This document shows, one piece after another, positions 45,126 to 52,386 of a stretch of DNA of 55,534 nucleotides. The notes under the pieces were generated by a model that ran no database searches, was not told the origin of the DNA, and saw nothing but the letters and a program-made list of their open reading frames with translations. The stretch covers positions 1 to 55,534 of the forward strand of contig CALLBO010000054.1 in assembly GCA_937998875.1 (NCBI GenBank), written 5' to 3'. The DNA comes from an uncultured Granulosicoccaceae bacterium. Its GTDB lineage: Bacteria > Pseudomonadota > Gammaproteobacteria > Granulosicoccales > Granulosicoccaceae. Position 1 is the first letter of the stretch, and every line of letters starts with the position of its first letter. A program made the translations under genes and the position numbers.

Positions 45126-46736
45126 TTGACAACTCTCACTGTAGGCGTCGCCCTGATTAAGCTGCTTGAGCAGTATCAGGTGGAACACGTATTCGGTATT
45201 CCGGGTGTACACACCATAGAGTTGTATCGTGGTCTGGCAGACAGCAGTATTGAACACCATACCCCGAGACACGAACAGGGCGCAGGTTTTATGGCAGACG
45301 GCTATGCGCGCGTCAGTCGTAAACCGGGTGTGTGTTTTGTGATCACCGGCCCTGGCCTTACCAATATCGCAACGCCTATGGGACAGGCACTTGCCGACTC
45401 TATCCCGCTACTGGTTATCTCAAGTGTTAACGATACGATCGCGACAGCACAGGCGCAGGGTATGTTGCATGAGATGCCTGATCAGCTGGCGCTGAGCTCA
45501 CAGGTGGCGAGATACAGCGAGACCGTGTCCACTGCAGAAGAACTACCTGCAGCACTTGCCAAAGCCTTTAATCTGTTTGCAGGGCAGCGACCAGGTCCTG
45601 TGCATTTGCAGTTGCCGATCAGCCTTCTTGGCAGTCCCGCAAATGAATCATTGATAGCCGAGCCACCACAGTTATCTGCAAGATCTGTTGCAGCAGAGGT
45701 AGATATTAACGCGGCTGCCAGTTTACTAAACAGTGCGCAGCACCCGACAATACTTGCAGGTGGTGGCTCGGTTGAAGCAGCCCGGCAAGTCAGGCTTCTG
45801 GCGGAGAAATTAAATGCACCTGTGCATCTGACGATCAATGCACGAGGCGTGCTTCCGTATACCCATGAGCTTTCAGTACCTGCAACATGTACGTATCACC
45901 CGGTGCGGGAAATACTGAATGAATCTGATGTGGTTTTGGCGCTAGGTACAGAGCTCGCAGCAACCGACTATGATCAGTTCAAGGATGATCAGTTTGAGAT
46001 TAATGCAAAAATGATCCGTTGCGATATTGATCCGCTACAGATCAATAACAACCATACGGCAGACGTTGGTCTTGTGGGAGATGTCGGGCTAACAGTACAA
46101 AAACTGCTGGATGTAGTTGAGCCAGTCGCAGCGGGTGATGGAGATGATCGGGCTCGCAGATCAATGCAGGCTGCAACAGCCGCGTTAAGTGCACGCGAGC
46201 GGCGTCACCTGACAATTCTTGAAACAATACGTGAACAGGTTACCGATTGTATTTTCGTTGGTGACTCCACGCAGATTATCTACAGCGGCAATATGATTTT
46301 TAATATGCCTGAACCCGGGCGCTGGTTTAATTCGTCTGTTGGCTTTGGTACTTTGGGTTATGCGCTACCTGCGGCAACCGGTGCGGCACTGGCAAGAGAA
46401 AATACACCGGTGGTTTGTTTTATTGGTGACGGGGGGATGCAGTTTGTTCTTGGTGAACTTGGTGCGTTGAAAGATACCGGTAAACCGGTTGCCGTTGTTG
46501 TCTGGTGTAACGGTGGCTATCTGGAAATTAAAACCAGTATGGAGCGTGCGGATGTTACAACGGTGGGGGTTGAATTTTCAGTGCCGGATTATGTAAAAGT
46601 TGCGCAAGCATATGGTGTTGATGCGGTAACTGCTTCAAATGAACATGAAATCTGTACTGCAATTCAGCAACACTTTGAGCGAGGTGTTCCGGTTGTTATC
46701 GTGGTTGATGAAGAAGAGATATTGCACGCTTCCTGA
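45126..46736 (+). CDS. ThDP enzyme resembling 5-guanidino-2-oxopentanoate decarboxylase
   Basis: Thiamine-diphosphate enzyme of the acetolactate synthase superfamily, 536 aa from TTG 45126 (AGGA seven bases upstream; TTG 45108 is an alternative). The N-terminal motif VFGIPGVHTIELYRGL with PRHEQGAGFMADGYARV (catalytic E50) closely resembles AruI-type 2-ketoarginine decarboxylases as I recall them. The ThDP/magnesium motif is GDGGMQF followed by WCNGGY. It would convert 5-guanidino-2-oxopentanoate to 4-guanidinobutanal in arginine breakdown. Another 2-oxo acid decarboxylase or lyase is possible. Linkage to a TRAP importer suggests that the imported acid is its substrate or precursor. Confidence 0.8.
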   Translation: MTTLTVGVALIKLLEQYQVEHVFGIPGVHTIELYRGLADSSIEHHTPRHEQGAGFMADGYARVSRKPGVCFVITGPGLTNIATPMGQALADSIPLLVISSVNDTIATAQAQGMLHEMPDQLALSSQVARYSETVSTAEELPAALAKAFNLFAGQRPGPVHLQLPISLLGSPANESLIAEPPQLSARSVAAEVDINAAASLLNSAQHPTILAGGGSVEAARQVRLLAEKLNAPVHLTINARGVLPYTHELSVPATCTYHPVREILNESDVVLALGTELAATDYDQFKDDQFEINAKMIRCDIDPLQINNNHTADVGLVGDVGLTVQKLLDVVEPVAAGDGDDRARRSMQAATAALSARERRHLTILETIREQVTDCIFVGDSTQIIYSGNMIFNMPEPGRWFNSSVGFGTLGYALPAATGAALARENTPVVCFIGDGGMQFVLGELGALKDTGKPVAVVVWCNGGYLEIKTSMERADVTTVGVEFSVPDYVKVAQAYGVDAVTASNEHEICTAIQQHFERGVPVVIVVDEEEILHAS

Positions 46737-46779
46737 CAGCGTATATAAAGATAATCGGTGGTGAGTTTGATGATGCTAT

Positions 46780-46974
46780 ATTTTCGTAGGGGGGATAAGC
46801 TTAAAGCGCATCCACCGAATGCACCTCCGTTACGTTGATGATTTAAAAAACCGAAATCACGTGAGTGGCATTGGTGGATGCGCTTTGAAGGTAGTGCGGG
46901 CAATGATAACGTATGTGGTTAAAATGCTTTGGATTTCATGTGGCTACCGATTCGCTTATCCCCCCTACGAAAAT
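46780..46974. repeat. Nested inverted-repeat element (MITE/REP-like)
   Basis: Outer arms 46780-46800 and 46954-46974 are perfect 21-bp inverted repeats (core CGTAGGGGGGATAAGC). Inner arms 46803-46816 and 46873-46886 are perfect 14-bp inverted repeats (AAAGCGCATCCACC), continued by five more pairs at 46818-46822 and 46868-46872. On the left, outer and inner arms are two bases apart; on the right they are separated by 67 bases (46887-46953). No target-site duplication and no gene are seen. It resembles paired REP-like repeats more than a transposon. Confidence 0.7.
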
Positions 46975-47008
46975 GCGGCTACAGGGCGGCTCTTGGGTTG
47001 CGAGATGA

Positions 47009-48259
47009 CTATCCTGCGGTGCCTTCAAGTATATGTTCAAGCCTGGTGTTTTCACTCTCCCATGAGTACTGGGTAGAGACCAGTTCCAGGCCACCCTGGC
47101 TGATGCGTTGATAGCTTGCGGGATCGTTTGTTAATGTGTCGATGGCATTCAGGTAGTCGTCAGCAGTGTTTGTGATTATCAAGTGCTCATTGTCGACGCA
47201 GTTAATGCCAGTTGCTCCTTCAGCGGACGCGAGGACTGGCAGCCCGCAAGCCATTGCCTGTATTACTTTATTCTGTAAGCCGCGTGCGACCCGAAATGGT
47301 GCAACCAGAAAATCTGCCTGCTGGTAGTGTGGCAGAATATCATCAAGGTAGCCGGTGACTTCAATACCGCGGCGATTGGCAAGCTCGCTTACTTTTTTAC
47401 TCGGCCGCATCCCTGCAATGACGAACTTTGCGTGAGGGTATTTTTGGATTAAAGATGGCCATACGTTATCTGCAAACCAGATCACCGCATCTTCATTGGG
47501 GAAATAGTCCATCACTCCGGTAAACAGTATTACCGGTGATGCGCCGTTGAAAAGATCGCCTTCAATGCCATCGCTATTAGCATTAGCATTAGCATTAGCA
47601 GGGTAGTAAGAGTTTCTGTCGACACCGTTGCTGACAACATGTACTTTTTTGAGTAGTTCTGGATTGTCGTGCAGAAGATCTTTCTCTTCTTTTGAAACAA
47701 ACAAACTGGCATGAAAATTATCAAGTACCCTGGATTCCAGCGCCGACAGCAGTTTAGCTTCACGTTTAAAAATCAGTGAAAGCGGCCATGGCTTGCGGGC
47801 GGCGTATTGCTCCCACTTCAGGGAATCGAGATCCATGAAGTCCATCACCAGCCGGATAGTCTGCGCTTTTACCGCAGTCGCTGTTGATGCGTTAAAAATG
47901 TACCTCGCCATTGCCGAGCTTGTGCACATAATAGCGTCAGGTTGTTCGGATTTGATTTTTTCGTTGAGTTTATTCTGTAGCTCTGCCGAGTGGAAATTGG
48001 TCACACTCAAGGCTTGTCCGGTGGTGATACCACGCAGCATTCTGACATGGCGATTACCCAATGGGGCATGTACTACGTTGACGTTTAGTTTCGCACTCAG
48101 TTGCTCTGCGAATTTTAAATCGTCGTTGTTTTCCAATGGGGTAAAAACAGTGACGTTGTGACCTTTGCCAACCAGATAGCTGAGATGATTGAACGTGCGT
48201 ATTTTCTCTCCCTTATCAGCGGGGTAGGGCACTCGATGTGCCAGCAACAGCAAGTTCAT
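47009..48259 (-). CDS. Glycosyltransferase, GT4-like, TIGR03087-type
   Basis: GT-B glycosyltransferase, 416 aa, like the sugar transferases associated with exosortase/EpsH polysaccharide systems (opening LAHRVPYPADKGEKIRTFNH). The C-terminal GT4 domain has GVMDYFPNEDAVIWFADNVW, FVIAGMRPSKKV, VAPFRVARGLQNKVIQAMA and GLPVLASAEGATGI, the last including the donor-binding E-x7-E-like region. Cytoplasmic, it would add a sugar to a polysaccharide precursor. A run of four Asn-Ala pairs lies near residues 220-227, encoded by a hexanucleotide repeat. No other polysaccharide genes are adjacent. The right end of the inverted-repeat element lies 34 bp beyond its stop. Confidence 0.85.
   Translation of the reverse strand: MNLLLLAHRVPYPADKGEKIRTFNHLSYLVGKGHNVTVFTPLENNDDLKFAEQLSAKLNVNVVHAPLGNRHVRMLRGITTGQALSVTNFHSAELQNKLNEKIKSEQPDAIMCTSSAMARYIFNASTATAVKAQTIRLVMDFMDLDSLKWEQYAARKPWPLSLIFKREAKLLSALESRVLDNFHASLFVSKEEKDLLHDNPELLKKVHVVSNGVDRNSYYPANANANANSDGIEGDLFNGASPVILFTGVMDYFPNEDAVIWFADNVWPSLIQKYPHAKFVIAGMRPSKKVSELANRRGIEVTGYLDDILPHYQQADFLVAPFRVARGLQNKVIQAMACGLPVLASAEGATGINCVDNEHLIITNTADDYLNAIDTLTNDPASYQRISQGGLELVSTQYSWESENTRLEHILEGTAG
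47576..47599. repeat. In-frame hexanucleotide repeat (ATTAGC)x4
   Basis: Four perfect copies of ATTAGC at 47576-47599 within the glycosyltransferase gene, read on the minus strand as alternating Ala and Asn codons. Slippage would change the protein by two residues per unit without a frameshift. Confidence 0.85.
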
Positions 48260-48459
48260 AAATGTAGGAGCCGTAGGAGTTACAAATCAGATTTTGGTGG
48301 TCACCAGTAATCTATATATCGTCAAGAGATGCGAGTATAGAAGATTGCTACACAGATTTTCCTGTTCGTGGTCGACAAACGGTTGAGTTTTGTGGGGCGC
48401 CGTCTGCAATGCTATTCCACAATGTGACGCGGTTCACCGGCGTCAAGCAGGGTGAAAAT
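48260..48459. other. Intergenic region, nothing recognised
   Basis: 200 bp between the glycosyltransferase and msrA genes, both on the minus strand. It should contain the glycosyltransferase promoter; no hairpin or small gene stands out. Confidence 0.4.
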
Positions 48460-48960
48460 TCAAGCTTCCTGTTTTGATAATACCCAGTCGGCGCGAGGGA
48501 AATGGCAGGTGTAACCGAGGGGAATACGTTCAAGATAATCCTGATGTTCCGGCTCGGCCACCCAGAAAGCACCTGCAGGTTCAATTTCTGTGACAACCGG
48601 CCCCGGCCAGATTCCGGAAGCATTAACATCGGCAACAGTTTGCTCTGCAATGGCTTTTTGTTCATCGGTGGAGTAGTAAATTGCGGACCTGTACGACAAG
48701 CCTCGGTCATTGCCCTGTTGATTCAGGGTGGTGGGATCATGAATTTGAAAAAAGAACTCGAGTAACTTTCGATACGAACAAACCTTTGGATCAAATTCTA
48801 TTTCTATCGCTTCGGCATGCGTACCGTGGTTCCTGTATGTGGCATCAGGAACATCGCCACCGGAATAACCGACCACAGTTTTGTGAACACCGGGAATTTT
48901 GCGAATGAGATCCTGCATGCCCCAGAAACAACCCCCTGCAAGAATGGCTTTTTCAGTCAT
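48460..48960 (-). CDS. msrA: Peptide-methionine (S)-S-oxide reductase MsrA
   Basis: Repairs methionine-S-sulfoxide in proteins and free methionine, using thioredoxin. It is 166 aa, the short cytoplasmic form. The nucleophilic cysteine is C11 in [35 protein letters not shown] and [18 protein letters not shown] are family signatures. No signal peptide is present. It stands alone or in a short transcript with the MFS gene upstream on the same strand (96 bp). Confidence 0.95.
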   Translation of the reverse strand: MTEKAILAGGCFWGMQDLIRKIPGVHKTVVGYSGGDVPDATYRNHGTHAEAIEIEFDPKVCSYRKLLEFFFQIHDPTTLNQQGNDRGLSYRSAIYYSTDEQKAIAEQTVADVNASGIWPGPVVTEIEPAGAFWVAEPEHQDYLERIPLGYTCHFPRADWVLSKQEA

Positions 48961-49055
48961 GGTGTACCCTCAAGAGTTAACTGTGGTTTGGTCCCGATTA
49001 TATCATGCGATGGAAGTGCAACAGCGGGCAGTTCCCAGTGTGATTCGCAGAAAAC

Positions 49056-50276
49056 CTAATGTGCATACTTACGCTGTAGCTGCCACATTGCATAGATACC
49101 GAACGCAGGCCCCAGGGCAAGCAACGCCATTAACACCGGCCAGCCGGCTTTGCTTGCAACCCACGGAGACAGCTGCACGGTGACTGTGGTTAACGCAAAA
49201 CCCAGTGCGGTTTGCAGTGTCATCAAAGTGCCTGCTTTGTCTGCATCGGAATAGTCTGCAACCAGTGCAGAGAACTGCGCAGAATCCGGAATGATAAATA
49301 TTCCCCATACTATAGCGATAACAATCGTCAGCCAGATACTGCCACCGAACGTTAATGCGAATAAAATTGCACACAAGCCGCTGATCGCCATTGCGATAAT
49401 GGTCAGTTCTGCTTTGCCAACCCGGTCGGCAACGTAGCCCGCGAGCGGACAACTGATCGCACCAAGACCAATCACAATAAACGTGATCAGTTTGGCCAGA
49501 TTATCAGCCTCTGGCTGTGGAATCTGATAGGCAAAGCTTGCAGCCAGTGCCAGGCCAATCCAGGCCCACATGGAATAAAGTTCCCACATATGACCAAGAT
49601 AACCACCGTAGGCGCGTCTTATCGAGACATTAGTCCATGCATCGGTAAGTGCAGTCATTTCGAACCTGGTTTGTTTCCTGTGATACGGACCGTTTTCAGT
49701 TTTTAAAATCACGATTGCTGCGACTATGGCGAGTATCGATGCAGCGCTAACGGTAATGCGCCAATCAGCACCACCCAGGTAGGAGAGCAAATGCGGTGCT
49801 GCGGAACCAAGCGTCAATCCGCCTACCAGCAGGCCGACTAACAAACCACGGTGACGTTGGCTCCAGCCAACGGCGATTTTCATTCCGACAGGATAAACAC
49901 CGGCGAGAAACGCACCGGTTAAACCGCGTAATAGAATCGCCTCCAGACTCCCCGGTGTCACCACAAGTAACAGTGCGTTAGCGATTGCGGCCAGTAGTGC
50001 AAACACACTTAGTACGTAGCGAGGTTCGAATCGATCAGCAAGGCCTGTCAGGGCTGAAAGGATCGCACCGATAACAAACCCGCCTTGTACCGCTGCAGAC
50101 ATTGCAGCTCGTGCCCCATCTGACAGTTCGGCCTCGCGCGCCATATCGCCCAGTATTGCAGCAGAAACAAACCACAAACTCATTGCTGCGATTTCGGCAA
50201 TAATCAATAGCGATATACTGCGCACTCTGGCGATACTTATAGTGGCATCGTTTAGTTGGTTGTCGGTGTTTGTCAT
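49056..50276 (-). CDS. MFS transporter
   Basis: Major facilitator superfamily permease, 406 aa, about 12 helices. The start is set at ATG 50276 (MTNTDNQLND); a GTG at 50318 would add 14 residues, and neither has a strong ribosome site. Visible MFS features are the loop after helix 2 (GLADRFEPRYVLSVFALLAA) and GYVADRVGKAELTIIAMAIS in the second half, the two A-motif positions, with ILLRGLTGAFLAGVYPVGM in helix 4. The substrate is unknown. It is divergent from the HugZ-like gene. Confidence 0.88.
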   Translation of the reverse strand: MTNTDNQLNDATISIARVRSISLLIIAEIAAMSLWFVSAAILGDMAREAELSDGARAAMSAAVQGGFVIGAILSALTGLADRFEPRYVLSVFALLAAIANALLLVVTPGSLEAILLRGLTGAFLAGVYPVGMKIAVGWSQRHRGLLVGLLVGGLTLGSAAPHLLSYLGGADWRITVSAASILAIVAAIVILKTENGPYHRKQTRFEMTALTDAWTNVSIRRAYGGYLGHMWELYSMWAWIGLALAASFAYQIPQPEADNLAKLITFIVIGLGAISCPLAGYVADRVGKAELTIIAMAISGLCAILFALTFGGSIWLTIVIAIVWGIFIIPDSAQFSALVADYSDADKAGTLMTLQTALGFALTTVTVQLSPWVASKAGWPVLMALLALGPAFGIYAMWQLQRKYAH

Positions 50277-50395
50277 GATCAGCGGGTTGGACTTTGCCTG
50301 TGACAACAAGTTCGGCACGGTGGGATCCGAGTATACTTGGGGCGGAAGCCGCGAATTGTATTCAGTGCCACATCAGGAAATTGGAGGTCTCAACC

Positions 50396-50860
50396 ATGAC
50401 TCGGGAATTGCACAATGACATTAAAAACCTGATCAGCCACTTTGAGACCGTTCTGATGGCTACCAGCAGTTCTGAGGGTGAGCCTGAAATTAGCTACTCG
50501 CCTTATAGCATTGTTGATGGTCAGCTACATGTCTTTCTGAGTGATCTGGCGCTTCATACCGGTAATCTTAAATCTAATCCACGAGCCAGCCTGCTTTTTA
50601 TAGAGAATGAACAGGATGCAGAGCAACTACACGCCCGAAGGCGAGTGACTTTTTCAGCGACCGCCGAATTGATTGATCGCAAGTCAGATCACTTCAGAAC
50701 AGTGATGACGGTGATGGAATCCCGGTTCGGTGACATCATGCCGCTGCTTGAGTCATTGCCTGACTTTCATTTGTTCGCGATGCGAACCGACAGTGCTGTG
50801 CTGGTAAAGGGATTTGCCGACGCGCATACGGTTGAATGCGAAGGATTTCCGGAGCCGTGA
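50396..50860 (+). CDS. Pyridoxamine-phosphate-oxidase-fold protein, HugZ-like
   Basis: Flavin/heme-binding split-barrel protein, 154 aa. The start is ATG 50396, fixed by GGAGGT eight bases upstream; the open frame reaches 50294. The fold is shown by ETVLMATSSSEGEPEISYSP, HVFLSDLALHTGNLKSNPRA and RRVTFSATAELIDR, with VMESRFGDIMPLLESLPDF after it, as in HugZ-type heme utilisation proteins. The longer HugZ enzymes degrade heme; this short form lacks their C-terminal domain, so binding of heme or FMN is likely and activity is uncertain. Confidence 0.82.
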   Translation: MTRELHNDIKNLISHFETVLMATSSSEGEPEISYSPYSIVDGQLHVFLSDLALHTGNLKSNPRASLLFIENEQDAEQLHARRRVTFSATAELIDRKSDHFRTVMTVMESRFGDIMPLLESLPDFHLFAMRTDSAVLVKGFADAHTVECEGFPEP

Positions 50861-50873
50861 GTTAAACACTTCC

Positions 50874-50893
50874 GGCTCTGATTGAGCCCTTTT
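50874..50893 (+). terminator. Short terminator-like hairpin
   Basis: GGCTC (50874-50878) pairs with GAGCC (50884-50888) over a 5-base loop, followed by CTTTT. It stands 14 bp after the HugZ-like gene; the stem is short. Confidence 0.4.
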
Positions 50894-50992
50894 CAGTCGT
50901 CGTTCAGGCCGACATTTATATCCAGTTACGTAGATGTTTTAGAGCCAAAACGGGAATTTCATGCGCTGCCGCGACACCGGCGGCCAAATTCA

Positions 50993-51018
50993 ATGTAAGA
51001 CGCTTACATCAGTTGACT
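50993..51018 (+). promoter_or_regulatory. Operator-like palindrome and -35 box upstream of second TRAP operon
   Basis: ATGTAAG-ACG-CTTACAT (50993-51009) is a perfect 7-bp inverted repeat with a 3-base centre, ending four bases before a TTGACT -35 box (51013-51018). A weak -10 (GAGTAT, 51036-51041) fits at 17 bases. The position suits an activator. Confidence 0.5.
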
Positions 51019-51100
51019 TTGCGGTGCTGCTCGCCGAGTATGGGGATAGGTCTAGTAGAGACTTCTGGTCCCTTTTTCCAACGAATCCAATGGAGGATTT

Positions 51101-52195
51101 ATGAAATTAACCCGTTTAGTTAGCGGCCTTGCACTCGGTGCCGCGTTAGTCGCTGGCAGTGCGCAAGCCGAAACCACAATTCGTGTGCAATCGGTTATCG
51201 GAGATTCATCAGATGAAGTGGTCATGCTCAAGGAGTTCGCCAAAGATGTCAGCGAACTTACAGGAGGCTCGCTGACCATCGAAGTGCTGCCTGCTGGCGC
51301 CGTTGTTGCCCCGAGCGATATCATAGACGCGGTAGATGCTGGCCTTGTTGAAGCAGGTTTTGCATGGACTCACTACTGGGGTGGCAAGCACGTTGCCGCG
51401 AACCTCTTTGGTGCTCCCGTTGCGGGCGCAGGTGTTGGCATGGACAACATTGCGTTTCTCAGCTGGTTCCAGTACGGCGGTGGAAAAGAGCTTTATGACC
51501 GTCTGTGGGACGAAATGGGTGTGAACGTCAAAGGTTTCATGTTGCAACCTGTGGGCCCTGAGGCATTGGGCTGGTTCCCGAAGCCTATTGAGTCTATGGA
51601 CGACTTCCGCAAGTTGCGCTTCCGAGCACCGCCGGGCATGGTGGGTGCCGCTTACGCTGACATCGGTGTTCCCGCTGTTGCAATGGGCGGTGGTGATATC
51701 TTGCCTGCACTTGAAAAAGGCACTATCGATGCGGCTGAATGGTGCTGCCCGAAGCCTGACTCTGTTTTCGGCTTCCAGAAAGTTCTGAAGCACTACTACC
51801 TTCAAGGCTTGCACCAGATTGTTGTAAACGCTGACCTGTATGTGAACGGCGATGTCTACAACGACCTCTCTGATATCGAGAAGAAGGCTCTGGAAGTTGC
51901 TGCAAACGCATCTCTGTCCAAGGCCATCTCATACCGCATCTTTGAAAACGGTAAGGCGCTGAAAGATCTGACCGACAACCACGGGGTTATTCTGGAAGAC
52001 ACTCCGGCGGAATACTTTACTGAGTACATGGCCGCCGCAAAGAACGCGTTGCAAAAAGCTGCTGATGAAAATGAGTTCTTCGCAGAAGTCTGGCAGTCGC
52101 AAAAAGATTTCGCGGATACCGCGGTTCCTTTCTGGGCAGGTGCGCAGGCTTCAAACGCTGCTCTAGGTAAGGCTCACGCCGACACACTGAAGTAG
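51101..52195 (+). CDS. TRAP transporter solute-binding protein (second system)
   Basis: DctP-family periplasmic protein, 364 aa, with GGAGG before ATG 51101 and a Sec signal ending at AQA-ET. Family features are GSLTIEVLPAGAVVAPSDII, FRKLRFRAPPGMVGAAYADI with the ligand-binding arginine, and GTIDAAEWCCPKPDSVFGF. The WCCPKPD segment and the pairing with a fused DctQM place it in the TakP/DctP7-like branch; ligands there include 2-oxo acids and other organic acids, so the substrate is open. It is unlike the first DctP of this window and not a recent duplicate. Confidence 0.9.
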   Translation: MKLTRLVSGLALGAALVAGSAQAETTIRVQSVIGDSSDEVVMLKEFAKDVSELTGGSLTIEVLPAGAVVAPSDIIDAVDAGLVEAGFAWTHYWGGKHVAANLFGAPVAGAGVGMDNIAFLSWFQYGGGKELYDRLWDEMGVNVKGFMLQPVGPEALGWFPKPIESMDDFRKLRFRAPPGMVGAAYADIGVPAVAMGGGDILPALEKGTIDAAEWCCPKPDSVFGFQKVLKHYYLQGLHQIVVNADLYVNGDVYNDLSDIEKKALEVAANASLSKAISYRIFENGKALKDLTDNHGVILEDTPAEYFTEYMAAAKNALQKAADENEFFAEVWQSQKDFADTAVPFWAGAQASNAALGKAHADTLK

Positions 52196-52219
52196 TTTTC
52201 AGCTAGATATGCAGTGCAT

Positions 52220-52241
52220 ACGGGCTCCATATGGAGCCCGT
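52220..52241. terminator. 22-bp perfect palindrome between dctP and dctQM
   Basis: A perfect 22-bp palindrome (left half ACGGGCTCCAT) lies 24 bp after the dctP-like stop. It would form a long RNA hairpin. There is no T-run, so it may stabilise the upstream message or attenuate transcription into the permease gene. A TATGCA/TGCATA repeat adjoins it at 52208-52220. Confidence 0.55.
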
Positions 52242-52386
52242 ACTTCATTATACTCTGCAGCAATTCAGCTCATTGCAGGGTTCTTAGCGATACCCGAGCG
52301 TTCTTGTTTTCCAAGCGCCACCTGATATGACGTTTTGAAAAAGAGAATGCGGATTGAAAATCCACGTCTAGCGAAGGAAACACCAC

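Noticed and set aside
46780..46974. Integron attC site or complete insertion sequence
   Set aside because: The conserved attC core triplets are not at the expected positions, and there is no transposase frame or target-site duplication.
51209..51814. Minus-strand frame of 201 codons opposite the second TRAP binding protein
   Set aside because: It lies entirely within a well-supported gene; composition explains it.
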